Source: Elephas maximus indicus (Eukaryota > Chordata > Mammalia > Proboscidea > Elephantidae). Taken from it: DNA of 64,000 nt. Below are positions 11,206-23,395 of this stretch, piece after piece. The translations under genes and the position numbers were made by a program. Within the stretch, counting starts at the first letter, position 1. Each line of letters starts with the position of its first letter. The notes beneath the pieces are model-generated. The model was not told the DNA's origin. It searched no databases and was given only the letters and a program-made list of their open reading frames with translations. The stretch is from positions 59,252,001 through 59,316,000 of the forward strand of contig NC_064834.1 in the NCBI RefSeq assembly GCF_024166365.1. Reading direction: 5' to 3'.

Positions 11206-13738
11206 CCACCATACGTCTGTCAGTTTGTTGTACAGTGATGGCTTGCATGTTGTTGTGATTCTGGAAAATTTGCCACTGGTATTTTGAATGCCAGCGGGGT
11301 GACCACTGGTGTACAAGATGCACTGATAATTATTAGCAATTGGAATGTGAAACTTGGAAACAAAGAAGAAGGATTGGTAGTTGGAAAATATGACCTTGGT
11401 GATAGAAATGACGCTGGAGACAACATGACTGAATTTTGTAATACCGTCGACTTCTTCATTGCAAATATCTTTTTTCACCAATGTAGGTGACTATTCTACA
11501 TGTGGATCTCACCAGATGGAATATATGGGAATCAAATCAACTACATCTGTGGAAAGAGACAATGGAAAAAACTCAATATCATCAACGAGAACAAGGCCAG
11601 AGGCTGAGTGTGGAAGAGACCATCAATTACTCATATACAAGTTGAAGTTGAAGAAAATTAGAACAAGTCCATGAGAGCCAAAGTACGATCCTGAGTATAT
11701 CCCACCTGAATTTAGAGACCATCTCAAGAGTAGATTTGATGCATTGAACACTAGTTACTGAAGACCAGACAAGTTGTGGAATGACATCAAGGACATCATA
11801 CATGAGAGAAAAAAACAAGAGGTCATTAAAAAGTCAGGAAAGAAAGAACAGACCAAAATGGATGTCAGAAGAGACTCTGAAACTTGCTCTTGAATGTAGA
11901 GTGGCTAAAACAAAAGGAAGAAATGATGAAGTAAAAGAGCTAAACAGAAGATTTCAAAGGGAGGCTAGAAAAGACAAAGTGAAGTATTATAATGACATGT
12001 GCAAAGACCTGGAGTTAGAAAGCCAAAAGGGAAGAGCATACTCTGCATTTCTCAAGCTGAGATAACTGAAGAAAAACTTAAGCCTCAAGTTGCAATATTG
12101 AAGGATTCTATGGAGAAAATATTAAAGGACACAGGAAACATCAAAAGAAGATGGAAGAAATACACAGCCACTACCAAAAAGAATTGGTTGATGTTCAATC
12201 ATTTCAGGAGGTAGCATATGATCAAGAACCAAAGGTAATGAAGGAAGAGTTCCAAACTGCACTGAAGGCATTGGTGAAAAACAAAACTCCAGGAATTTAT
12301 GGAGTACCAATTGAAATGTTTCAACAAATGCATGCAGCGCTGGAAGTGCTAACTTATCAATGCCAAGAAATTTGGAAGACAGCCACTTGGCCCACCAACT
12401 TGAAGAGATCCATATTTGTACCCATTCCAAAGAAAGGTGATCCAACAGAATGCAGAAATTATTGAACAATATCAATAATATCACACACAAGTAAAATTTT
12501 GCTGAAGCTAATTCAAAAACAGTTGCAACAGGGAACTGCCAGAAATTCAAGCTGGGTTCAGAAGAGGACATGGAAGGACAGATACCATTGCTGATGTCAG
12601 ATGGATCCTGGCTGAAAGCAGAGAATACCAGAAAGGTGTTTACCTGTGTTTTATCAACTATACAAAGGTATTCACTGCATGGATCATAAAAAATTATGGA
12701 TATCATTGTGAAGAACGGGAATCCCAGAACACTTAATTGTGTTCATGAGGAACCTGTACTTAGACCAAGAGGCAGTCATTCAAACAGAACAAGGACATAC
12801 TGCTTGGTTTAAAGTCAAGGAAAGTGTGCATTAGGGTTGTATCTTTTCACCACACTTATTCAATCTGTATGCTGAGCAAATAATCCGAGAAGCCGGACTA
12901 TATGAAGAAGAACACGGCATCAGGATTGGAGGAAGACTCATTAACAATCTGCAATATGCAGATAACACAACCTTGTTTGCTGAAAGTGAAGAGGGCTTAA
13001 AGCACTTACTGATGGAAACCAGAGACCACAGCCTTCAGTATGGATTACAGCTCAACATAAAGAAAACAAAGATCCTCACAACTGGACCAATAAGCAACAT
13101 CATGATAAATGAAGAAAATATTGAAGTTGCCAAGGATTTCATTTTTCTTGGATCCACAATCAACCCCCATGGAAGTGGCAGTCAAGAAACCAAAGGATGT
13201 ATTGCATTGGGCATATCTGCTACAAAAGATTTCTTTAAAGCGTTAAAAAAACAAAGATATCACTTTAAGGACTAAGGTGCGCCTGACCCAAGCCTTGGTG
13301 TTCTCAGTCACTTCATATGCACATGAAAGCTGGATAATGAATAAGGAAGAATGAAGAAGAACTGATGCCTTTGAATTATGGTGTTGGCAAAGAATATTGA
13401 GTATACCATGGACTTCCAGAAGAGCAAACAAATCTCTCTTGGAAGAAGTACAGCCAGGCTCTACCTTAGAGGCAAGGATAGGGAGACTTCATTTCAGGTA
13501 CTTTGGTCATGTTTTCAGGAGGGACAATTCCCTGGAGAAGGACATCATGCTTGGTAAAGCAGAGGGTCAATGGAAAAGAAGAAGACATTCTACAAGATGG
13601 ATTGACACAGTGGCTACAACAATGGGCTCAAGCATAACAATGCTTTTGAGGATGGTGTAGGACCAGGCAGTGCTTCATTCTGTTGTACATGGGGTCACCA
13701 TGAGTCAGAACTGACTCAACGGCACCTAACAACAACAT
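11206..13738 (+). mobile_element. RTE LINE with both ends, internally deleted
   Basis: The left end (ACGTCTGTCAGTTTGTTGTA...) matches the RTE 5' end. Near 11305 the sequence jumps to the endonuclease region (GCAATTGGAATGTGAAACTT = NWNVKL). It then runs through the linker, RT and C-terminal region to the 3' tail at 13738. Total length is about 2.5 kb against roughly 3.2 kb or more for a complete RTE, so mainly the 5' coding part is lost. Coding is in several frames with stops. Confidence 0.85.
11314..13660 (+). pseudogene. RTE endonuclease / reverse transcriptase pseudogene
   Basis: Successive open pieces in different frames are recognisable. 11314-11490 holds the endonuclease C-terminal half (GDRNDAGDNMTEFC, DFFIANIFFHQ). 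11781-12065 holds a basic linker (RPKWMSEETLKLALECRVAK). 12151-12465 holds RT fingers (LVKNKTPGIYGVPIEMFQ, FVPIPKKGD). The stretch around 12940-13020 holds the active site, reading YADNTT instead of YADDTT. 12973-13275 and 13397-13660 hold the C-terminal region. Frameshifts, stops and the D-to-N active-site change make it non-functional. Confidence 0.8.
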
Positions 13739-16222
13739 GAGCCTAATTTATCTTAATAATAGAAGTGTACTGGCACAAGTGAGGGGTGCTAGGAAAGGAG
13801 AGAGGAATTCTGCCGCGGCTATGTGGGGAGCCTGCCCAGGTAGCCTGGGAATAAGGAACTAAAATGGGCCTTTAATTTCAAATAATTTCGTCAAGGAACT
13901 CTTCTCTCTGCCACCCCAAGGAAAATTCTAGTAAAGACCTCAAGTGCTGTAGTTGTACTTTTATTATATACCGAAATAAAAAATATGTTAAATGCATATT
14001 TTCCCCTGATATTTAATTATCTTGGTTGGCATGATATTTTATTCATTTTCTTCAACCATTTCATGAGTAAGCGATATGACTGTAAAATAATGAGATTGAC
14101 TTTTTATAAATACTAATACTATAATGAATGCTGTAAACAAGCATTTTCCCTTGCATAAGAAATTATTTAATCTCTCCTTGCCTTTGTTCCCTGTATATTA
14201 TGGCATATAACCTGACATGCAAATATTAGAGTTAATGTAGGTAAATCCCCTGGCTTAATCCCTGATAGAAAAAAAAAGTTATCATTAAATTGTGACTATA
14301 ATAATTATTATTATCATCATAGTGTGCAGCATACCAGGTTGAAAGGCAGTCGTATACATTTTAAAGTAGATTTTCTAAAATAAAACAAAGCAGAAATACT
14401 ATCATTAATTTATAGATGATTCTGCCTCCCACCCCCACAATTACATCATCCACACCATAGGATTCTCCTTCCAATTAGCCTTAAGTTTATTTAAATACAA
14501 GCTTAAAACATCCAACTTGCCTGCTTTATCATCCCTCTCCACCATGTGGATTCCAGTGTTCTGTCTGCAGAAATAGTACCGCTTTCTGTGTTGAGTAAAC
14601 TTGGCCTCTAAAATCAATTCCAAGATTGCAATTCTTTCCTCAGAAATAAAACTCGAACATGGCATATATTCCTTGTCTATTTCAATAACGTCAGTTCTCT
14701 TGTACCCGAAGTGTTTGATAGTCTGTAAATTGAGACTTCTCTAAACAGAGAAGACGTGAGCCTTTTCTATGTACCTGTTACTTGCTGAGGCATCATTCTT
14801 AAGGATCGTGTACGTGGTGATGTACAGAAGACACAGAGGCTGAGGGAGGGGCCACTTTGATAAACAAAAGTGTCATTTTAGGGTTTTAGGCAATAGTAAA
14901 TAAATTGAACCACTTCAGCCTGCTGTAGAAGCTGAGATCAGGGAAACAAAATCAAAATATACCCTGAAGTCCTTACTTGGAAGTGTCCATTCAGTTTCTC
15001 AGGGTAAAATCTTATAACAATACACTTTAATATTACATTTCTCCAATGTCGTCTATTACACTCCACCCCAGACAACCCCACCAGTCAATGGAGCTGACAT
15101 CCCTTTGTTTACTGCGTTTAGAGAAATTAAACTGTCAGTCTTCATTTCTCCTGATGGCTACATATTCCCTTTTTGTCCAAGCTGGTTATTTGAATTTAAA
15201 ATCACTCTGGTGGCTTCTCAGTTCTTAATTTCAGATTGCTATCTCCTGACGAGACCCAGGATACTGGAAGCTAAGCCATCAATACAAATGAAGGCTGACC
15301 ACATCGGAGCAAAAAAAGCACTGTTTTCCTCATCGTACCGTGAAACTCTCTAACTTGGAAGATTAGAAGAATTTCAAGCCCAGAGATAGCCTCATTGTTG
15401 CTGAGACGGAAGAGGGGAGACCTATGAACTGTGTCCTAGGACTATATCAAACAGCTGAGAGGTAAGAAGAAATCTTCCCATCAACGAAATTGTCAGGACA
15501 AAGGTTTACTCACCCAGGTGATTACCACCAAACTGATATCACTGGGCTGCTTTGATGGGTACATTGTGTTACCTTTCTTACCATTTCAGAAGACTGAGCT
15601 ACACTAGGCAGAGACTTCGGAGATTGGAACATCACACAGCTACCCACTCAAAGAGCTCTCCAAATACAGTGAAACCTGTGAGAGCTGGAACATGACAGGA
15701 CTGCCTTGTTTTTCTGGGTCTCGTAAGTTGTACATCTTTGACAGGATCCAGTCACCATTTTTCTACCATTCTCTATTTAGTGGAAAACATTTGCATTTTC
15801 CTTCTCTGACAAGTTTCTGCCTTACACAGGTTCTGGTTTTCTTAGGTTTTACTGCACAGCAAGAGCAGTGGAGAAACAGTGGGCATTGGCCTCCGCTTGC
15901 CCCTTCAGCCCAAATCACTGCCCAGCTGGCCGCAGGTGAAATCACTCAGAAGGCAAATTTAGCACTGAGGGCTTCTCATGCCCCTTTCCAGATCATATCT
16001 TACTTTTGCTACCCCGTTTACACAGCCTCCCAGAATTCTCAAACCCTAACCCCAGGCCTATATTTAATTTTTACCCTAACTTTGTTATGTTCTTCAAGTC
16101 ACAATCACTCCTCTCCACATTCATAGCAGCAAAATCTGTTCACTTACTCTTTTCAGGCAGCATTAAGGCTACCAGCCGTTCACCAACCCACTGGAATCAG
16201 TTTAATCAGCTCAAAGTTAGAG
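13739..16222. other. Repeat-poor unassigned sequence
   Basis: I recognise no repeats or genes in about 2.5 kb. The longest frame (15692-16126, 144 codons, plus) resembles no known family and has no conserved-motif or splice support. Short AT-rich runs occur near 14300-14330. Confidence 0.5.
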
Positions 16223-16426
16223 CAGTGGTTTTCAAAGTGCATTCTGAACCAGCAGCGTTAGTGTCACTGAGAAACTTGTTCAGAGATGCAAATTATCAGG
16301 CAACATCTCAGACTATGACAGAACATCACAGTCATCTGAAACTCTGGGGGGAGTGCGTAGCCTGCCGTCTATGTTTGACAAGCCCTCCTTGTAAGTCAGA
16401 TGCACAGTAAAGTTTGAGAACCGGTG
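16223..16426 (+). mobile_element. MER5A (hAT-Charlie MITE)
   Basis: It starts CAGTGGTTTTCAAAGTGCAT and ends AGTTTGAGAACCGGTG, the MER5A terminal inverted repeats. Internal blocks such as AGAAACTTGTTCAGAGATGC and GAAACTCTGGGGGGAGTG are in consensus order. The 8-bp flanks are only partly similar (AGTTAGAG and GGTGACAG), consistent with age. Confidence 0.85.
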
Positions 16427-16684
16427 GGTGACAGCTAGATTTGACACTTAATGAACATTTGTTTTTAACATACACCAATTACTGGCTCAGTACAAAACCC
16501 TGAAACTATTTTAGGGCATAGCTATCTCTTATTTTTGATTCTATATATCACAAATGTTTAGCAGTATGCCCTGAGTGCAACGGGTTGTGAGGAAAAAAAT
16601 ATTAGATTTAATTTTATCAAGTGAATTTCAAATTAAAGGGTTAAACTAAATAGAAACCACACTCCATGCAGGCAATTTAGCCTT

Positions 16685-16943
16685 ATGGGAAGGAATAAGG
16701 GCTTTGGAGTCAGACAGACGTGGGGCCAAGTTCTGATTCCACCAGTTACTGACAAGCATATTCTTGGGCAAGTTATTATCAGTCTCTAAATTTCAATCTT
16801 TTCATCTATAAATCAGGAAAAGTCTACCACAAAGGGTTTGTGTGTGTGTGTGTGTGTGTGCGTGTGAGAATTAAATGAAAAGATATCTTTAAAGTCCTCT
16901 GTATAATTCTGGACATTTAGTAAATATGTTAATTATTATTGAC
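16685..16943 (+). mobile_element. MIR SINE
   Basis: GGGCTTTGGAGTCAGACAGA, CAGTTACTGACAAGCATATTC, GGGCAAGTTATTATCAGTCT, TTTTCATCTATAAATCAGG and GAGAATTAAATGAAAAGATA are the MIR blocks in forward order. A TG microsatellite has expanded inside it. Confidence 0.8.
16838..16866. repeat. (TG)n microsatellite inside MIR
   Basis: A run of about 14 TG units with one C interruption sits at a position where the MIR consensus reads ...GGGTTGTTGTGAGG. Confidence 0.9.
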
Positions 16944-18000
16944 TTCCCTCTCTTTTTAATATGGTTTTAAAATTAATTTTAATGGATTGAAATAGTCCAT
17001 AGCAGGTATTTGTTTTCCAGAAAGCTGCTAGAGAAATAAAACTTTTAATATTCAATCCCCAATGCCTATTTCATTTCTGTTAAAGACAGCCACTTGTCCG
17101 AAGTTGAGTAGAAAAGAGCATATAAGGCCACATTTAACTTGAACACAGATGGATTTACTCTGTTATTTATATCAAGAGCCTATACTAAACTATCTCAAGA
17201 AGAGCCCTTCTTTTCCTCAATCAGAGATTTTTTTTTTAGTTACATTGGAGAACATGTCATTGGCCAAGAAGCTTATGAGTCATTCCTTACTGTAGCCAAG
17301 GCCATCTCAGTTCATGGAGACAAGGTATATAAATAAATTCAACACAACTTTCATATTCAGACTTGTCAATATAGTTGTCTCCATTTCCTTTGTTGGGGAA
17401 AATAGATTATTAGGAAATTAGTCATTCCAGAGGTTTCCAGTTTTGGAAATGCTTAATGGGCCACCTCAGTGTAAAGGAGAGAATAGGACAGTTTTTCTGT
17501 TTGTTCTCCACAGACAGATGAGGAGTGAAAAGCCAGGAGAGATGCCCGATCTGAGTTGTTGACGTAAATTGTCAGGGAGCCTGAGTGTAGCCTCTCATTT
17601 GGTTCTGCACAGGCTCTGTACACAGCTGCTCAATTCCAATAGGCAATCAGCTACCAGGAGGGTTTACTGCAGTTCCTGTGGGAGAGAAGAAAACTTGGCC
17701 TCTAACCAGTGATGTCACTGTGGGTGACTTGGGGTATCTCTGGCTATACCACTCCAAGATCCATTAGCTATGCCCGAATCATTTCAAGTAAACGCACAAT
17801 CAAAACACCAAAACAAAAAGAAAAAAGCACAAAAATCCAGTTCCAGATATCCAAGTGAAGCTTCAAAACAAGTGTTGCAGACACACAAGTCCAGCAGGTG
17901 CTGCTCCTGATAAAAGTTGTAAGAATTATCAAAGCAGCTAACACTGGAACATAAACAATGTCAAGAGACTTTTCTATTTGTCCTGCTCCAGGAAAGTGAC
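16944..18000. other. Repeat-poor sequence around the candidate exon
   Basis: Apart from the exon-like segment at 17240-17324, nothing is recognised. An A-rich stretch (17790-17830) precedes an AfroSINE. Confidence 0.45.
17240..17324 (+). CDS. Candidate internal coding exon, gene unknown
   Basis: This 85-bp segment is bounded by a good acceptor (a T10 run followed by AG at 17238-17239) and a donor (AAG|GTATAT at 17325). Only one of three frames is open through it. That frame encodes about 28 residues, beginning YIGEHVIGQEAYESF and continuing LTVAKAISVHGDK. The mix of residues and the lack of any surrounding repeat make it look exon-like. I do not recognise the protein, see no neighbouring exon in the window, and cannot exclude chance or a processed-pseudogene scrap. 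Confidence 0.3.
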
Positions 18001-18180
18001 CAAAAAAAAAAGCAAACCCACTACTGCCGAGTCAATTGCAACTCATAGCGATCCCAAAGGGTTTCTAAGGCTGTAAATCTCTATGGAAGCTGACTGCCAC
18101 ATCTTTCTTCCACGGAGCTGCTGGTGATTTTGGACCACCAACCATTCAGTTAGCAGTCAATCACTTTAACCACTGCACCA
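18001..18180 (-). mobile_element. AfroSINE with target-site duplication
   Basis: This is a complete minus-strand copy: A-rich tail at left, GAGTCAATTGCAACTCATAG tail motif, and the tRNA head at right (CAGTTAGCAGTCAATCACTT, TAACCACTGCACCACCAGG). Direct repeats CCAGGAAAGTGAC at 17988-18000 and 18181-18193 delimit it. Confidence 0.88.
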
Positions 18181-18193
18181 CCAGGAAAGTGAC

Positions 18194-21019
18194 AAGAGGG
18201 CTAAGTTGTTGAATTCCTTGTTGCCTAAAGTTTATTTACACATTGTTTCACAACATTCCAACACTGGCCCATCAGTGATAGTAGCTTAAATAAATCCCCC
18301 TGTCCTTCATTTCTTTAGCCCTATCTTCGTTTGCATATTTTGTGTTTTCAGAAATAGGGCTAGTTTCCCTTCCATTTGAATTTGCAGGAAAGAGTAAGGA
18401 AAATAATGTTTAAACTAAATCATAGTCAGAGCGCAATCCACAGATTCCAGGTTATCATAAATGGCATTAAACTTAAATGCACATTGTACAGGTAGAACCC
18501 CAGGTTCACATGGCATATTTTCATTTCAAGTGCATTTGATTATTCTTATGATAGTATTACTGTGATCACAGCTATCTCATTTTGCCACTCAGAAAGGGGC
18601 TCACCCAAAGAAACGTGGCTTCAAATAAAAAATATTAAAGATGATATGTTGTGAAAACCCACCTGAAGGGCAGTATTTGCTAGGAAGCATTTCATTCAGG
18701 AAGCTCAGTCTGTTAGCAGAGCCTGGACACTTAGAACTGAGGGAAAGGTGCTATGGAAAAAGTGCTAAAGTTGACTCCAAGCTTTGCCATTTAACAGTTG
18801 CAACTTAACACAACTTTCTATTTCTTCTGCTCTATTATATTCAGTCTGAAATTTTTTCTTTGAGTTGTAAATTAAGAGAACAGCAAACAAAGGGGATCCT
18901 TTAGTAAATCCTGGAATTAATTAAGCACCCTGTATTGATTGATGAGCTTCATTGCTTCCAAGCCTCTTCATTCCTCAACAAACCAAGTTATAGCTGAAAC
19001 ATCCAGTAATTTTTCTTCTTTCCATATAAGTTCCACCCCTTTTCTAAAATTTGTCACACTATGTTTTTAGTGTTCATACCAGCTAGTTTACTTGCTTCTT
19101 GATAATGAATTACTGAAATTTCCACAGATAAAATATTTACTTCCTTGCTTTTTATTGTTTTCATTTTTAGTTTTATAATTTTTTTTTTTTAGTCAGAGCT
19201 AAACTATTTTATTTTGTGTCTAAGAAGGCAGCCTGCATTGATGAGAATTAACATACATTGAGATGTGCCAGGATTATTTGGCAAGAAGAGCACATTCTGT
19301 CTCTCAATTTTCCAGGGATAATTGCCAGCTTTTTCTGATAATGCCCTCCCAAATTGAGTAAGACCTGCTTCACTGCTTGGAACCCAAAATGAAATCTCTT
19401 GACAGTAGTCCTTGGGAGGGCACTGCTTCATTTATGCCGCCATAAAGATTACCCAGACCTTTAAATCAGAATGCCATCTCCACCCGCTGGGATGCTGCCC
19501 TGCAAGGTGAATTTGCCCAAATATTATTAGTAGCAAGGACACACGCCCAACTTGGAAGGACTCACTGAAGAATATGCCTCTCACTCATCGCATGTGACAG
19601 TCACAAATCACAGAAAGAATTTGCCAGTATTCACAACAACACATCAGCAAATCGTCTTCAGAGAAACAATCCAATGCAATAAATATAATTTTACCTGAAT
19701 GAGAAAAAAATGCTTCATTACCCTTGAAGCTATGTGGATATACCACCCTTCATTTATCCATTCCAGTTTTTATGGATTTTGGGATAGTTTGCTTAGGTTA
19801 ATTTTAAATGATGTTGGCATAGACTCTTTATAATCCCCATGTTATAAATTTGTTATGCAAGAAAAAAAATTTATGTTATATGAGAAAGCATTCCTTGAAA
19901 TAATCCTATAGGTGATATGTCAAAATGGTACTGATGAACTTCAACTTTTCTTGGTCTTTTTAATCTTTATTTTTAAATTTTTCTAAATTAACATATATTA
20001 GTTCAATAAAAAAAAATTCTATATTTGGGGAAAATAACTCATAAAATGAAAAAGTTAATCCCACTCGATCTCACCATAAATTATTGGAATGTACTAATTA
20101 TTTAACTGCATACCAAGCCAAGCCTACAGCACAGAGCAGAACCATTCTTCTCTGAATGACATCCCCCAAGGTGGAGAAAAATGAAATTTGTTGGCCTATG
20201 CAAGTGAGATTTACTAATCAGTCTGAGTTCACCTTGGGGAAAAAAGAAAGCAGGACATCAATCCTCAAATCCTCTGGTAGAATTTATCACAAACACCTAC
20301 AGGGTTGAGAGAAATGTGTCCTAATATTGACAAACATTCATGTCAGTGATGCAATTCACACAATATAACATGTGGGACTAAAAGGGAAACATTCACTGAC
20401 AGCGTATCAAAGCCAAATTTCTGTTTAATTATTTGCAGGGTTATTTGCCTTCTGGTATCATTAACCATGGAGATGGTAGCAAAAATCTATTTTCCTTAAT
20501 TCTCCACACTCTTATGTTTGACGAGATTCTAGCACATAGTTCTCTGTTTCCTGTGATTCTTCATATATACGTTCTATCCGTCTTTTCCTCACTCCCAGAT
20601 TACTAAGTCTACTTGGAACCACTAGTTGGGGAGTAGAGCTGAATGTATGTAAACAATTAAAAATAAATGAAGACATCAATGATTCCTTATGAATCTTACA
20701 GTCCTATTAAGCCTTCAGTTCACTACTCAGGTCATCACCACCAGCAGAGGACAGTTCCTGGAACCCTAACAGGTTCTTATCTCAAGCTCCATGCCTCTCT
20801 GCTTCTCTGGCTGAGGATCTGATCCAGTGACAAGGGAGCCTGTTCAGCCATGTGCAGAGCAGACCAGAATTCAGGGCATTTAACATATTCAGGGTCAGCC
20901 CTCAATCCCAGTTCCCAACCCTACCAGCAGGATAGAATCCTGGTTGCCTACCGTGCATAACTCACTCATCAACCCATAATCCATTCGCATTTTCCTCACC
21001 CCCTCCCTTAATCCCCTCC
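18194..21019. other. Repeat-poor unassigned sequence
   Basis: In about 2.8 kb I recognise no repeat, gene or RNA. T-rich runs occur near 19180-19190 and A-rich runs near 19860 and 20008. Frames are short and unremarkable. Confidence 0.5.
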
Positions 21020-21532
21020 TGAAGCAGGCAGTCATGAAAGGGTTGTTAAGTGTTATTAACCATCTCATAATAGTTGTTTTTCAGAAAAGTCTACTCTTGC
21101 TATTTTTCTTTATAACTTTTACAGCACTTCATCATGATTGGTTGAATCCACAGGTTTCTCTTCTTCTGGCGGGAGGCCAAGGCACAGGCACACTGACTGT
21201 GAATCTACCCGCTATATGACCTTCCTGGGGTGGCAGTAGTGAGCTGTTGACATATTTTTAGGGCTGTGTGCAATATTTTTAGAGCTGTGGCAAAAAATTC
21301 ATTCACTAAAATTATGCAGACTGTGCATACATCATACTACTGAAGATCCTCCGCTCACTGTTCATGCGTATGTATGTCATTCCCAGTAAAAGAAGCAAAT
21401 CTACCCTGGTTCAGGGAGCTGGCAGCCTTCGGTCATGAGACCCTGCCTGCCTCCCAGTTTGCAAACTGAATAAACCTTTCTGTTCTTCCAACCCTGTGTC
21501 TGGCTGATTTCAATTCGTTGGTCTTCTTGACA
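21020..21532 (+). mobile_element. LTR-like block, family unknown
   Basis: The right part has an LTR-like R-U5 organisation: GCAAACTGAATAAACCTTTC (polyadenylation signal at about 21469), a short pyrimidine-rich stretch, then TGTGTCTGGCTGATTTC and an end at TTCTTGACA. The proposed left end, TGAAGCAGGC, gives TG...CA termini, but no target duplication is visible. No viral genes adjoin it. Confidence 0.42.
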
Positions 21533-21705
21533 AATACCTATTAGTTGATGGCTTCACTCCCTCACTTGTTCTTCCTAAAACTCACCTCCTAACTAAATCA
21601 TTTTATCTAAATCTTTTTCTCAGGATTTGCTTTTGGAGACATGGAATCCAAGCACTGATCATCTTATGAACTCAAACTCTCTTTTAAATCCGTATTAGTA
21701 GGCAC

Positions 21706-22103
21706 TGTTGTTGTTGTCGTTAGGTGCTGTCGAGTTGATTCCAACTCACAGAGACCTTATGCACAATTAAATGAAATACTGCCTGGTCCTGTGCCATCCT
21801 TACAATTGTTGCTATGTTTGAGACCATTGTTGCAGCCACTGCATCAGTACATCTCATTTAGAGTCTTCCTCTTTTTTCCTGACCCTCTACTTTACCAAGC
21901 AGGATGTCCTTTTCCAGGAATTAGTCTCTCCTGATAACATGTCCAAAGTAAGAGAGATGAAGTCTTGCTATCCTTGCTTCTAAGGAGAATTGTGGCTATA
22001 CATCTTCTAAGATAGATTTGCTGGTTCTTCTGGCAGTCCATGATATTTTCAATATTTTCCACCAGCACCATAATTCAAATGCATCAGTTCTCCTGTGTTC
22101 TAA
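21706..22103 (-). mobile_element. RTE LINE 3' end, 5'-truncated
   Basis: The left boundary is the RTE 3' tail (GTTGTTGTTGTCGTTAGGTG). It proceeds through TTGATTCCAACTCACAGAGA and TACTTTACCAAGCAGGATG to ATAATTCAAATGCATCAGTT. Only the C-terminal coding remnant and tail remain. Confidence 0.88.
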
Positions 22104-23293
22104 AACTTCAATTCAGAGAACTATTATGGTAACAGGTCTTCTTGGGGAGGAGGGGGATTTAAACAAGTTTCTTTGCTGAAGAATTTCTCAGAACTTTAAA
22201 TCGTGATGCTCTCAGAGAAGTCAGAGCTTTTTAAAAAAAACACTTCCCAAACTTATTTGACCAAAGAACTCTTTTTGTTGTGTATAAAATGTATATTCAT
22301 TGATTAGGGTGCTGGTGGTTCTTAGAGCAGAATTTAGTGAATGATGATAAGAGTTTCAAAACTGAAATGTTTAAAAGGTTCAGGAAAATAACGGAAAGGG
22401 AACCATGAATATGGAGGGGGATCTGGAAGTAGGAATTTATGAATCTCCTCTAAGGGTATCAGGTGTTGCCAGTGGTGTTCTGAAGACAGCTGACTAGCCT
22501 TGTTCCTAACCTAGACTAAGTCCCTTCTCAATCCAATTAGCCCTTAGTCTTTACAATTGTAAAACGTGTTGAACTCAGACTCAAAAGTTTCATTTCCAAC
22601 TTAAAAACTCTATAACTTTTATCATAGATTGATTTATTTTGCTGTGGAGATCAAGTCTGATTTATTTTGCTGTGGACATCATGTCTGAGCTTATCAATGA
22701 CCTAAGTATCAATTGAGGCATTTTCTGCAGCACAAAACAAAAAGCTCAGACAAATCATCATAAACCAAAAAGGAGTGTACCCACTCACAACTACAAAGGC
22801 AAAGCTTAAATGGCTTCAGAAATGACCTAAAGTGGGGCTTGGTATGTAACACCAGGACCAACTTCTCTCCATCTCTCTGCCTAGCTTTCTTTCCTCAAAC
22901 ATGTTTTGTTTTTGCTCTCAAACATGTGTGATCCTTGTTTCAGGATGTGACCAGCTGCTCTGAATTTCATATCTTTTTAGTTTCTGCTCCAACTGGAAAC
23001 AGCTTATCTTTTCCCCAGAATCAAACTAATATCCAAGTTCAGCTTCTTATTGGTTGAATTAAGTTGATTCCTACACCTGAGGCAATCCTTATACCTAGGG
23101 CAGCAGGATATGCTAGATGAGTTTAGTCCAATTAGCTTAGATGTCTGTAAATTAGAACCACCTGCAGAGATTTTACAACTACTTATGCTAGGGCTAACCT
23201 TAGACTTTTTAAGCCAGTACATTGATAAGTGGGAATCAGGCGTTAGTATCTTTTAAAGTTCCTCAGGGTGCCCTTGTGGTGCAGCGGTTAAGC
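22104..23293. other. Mostly unassigned sequence
   Basis: No gene. A stretch at about 22230-22320 (CTTCCCAAACTTATTTGACC, AAAGAACTC) looks like a hAT MITE remnant but is too decayed to call. A 28-bp tandem duplication at 22630-22685 is listed separately. A possible AfroSINE head scrap (GCCCTTGTGGTGCAGCGGTT) lies at 23271-23290. Confidence 0.45.
22630..22685. repeat. 28-bp tandem duplication
   Basis: The unit TGATTTATTTTGCTGTGGAG (followed by ATCAAGTC) is repeated once immediately, with two base differences. Confidence 0.85.
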
Positions 23294-23395
23294 AGACTGA
23301 ATAGGCCTGGTGTGGGGCCCAGGATCCTACATTTCTAATAGGTGGACAGGTGATGCTCATGATGAGATTCACAGTCCACACTTGAAGAATCAAGT
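23294..23395 (+). mobile_element. MER5-like hAT MITE remnant
   Basis: CTGAATAGGCCTGGTGTGGG, GCCCAGGATCCTACATTTCT and GGTGATGCTCATGATGAGAT follow the MER5 3' half (gaataggtctggggtggggcccag ... aggtgatgctgatgctg). Confidence 0.55.

Noticed and set aside
12122-12706. 194-codon minus-strand frame
   Set aside because: Antisense to the RTE reverse-transcriptase remnant.
15692-16126. 144-codon plus-strand frame in the repeat-poor island
   Set aside because: Composition and residues look random, with no recognisable motif or splice context; an open frame of this size is expected by chance in a window this long.
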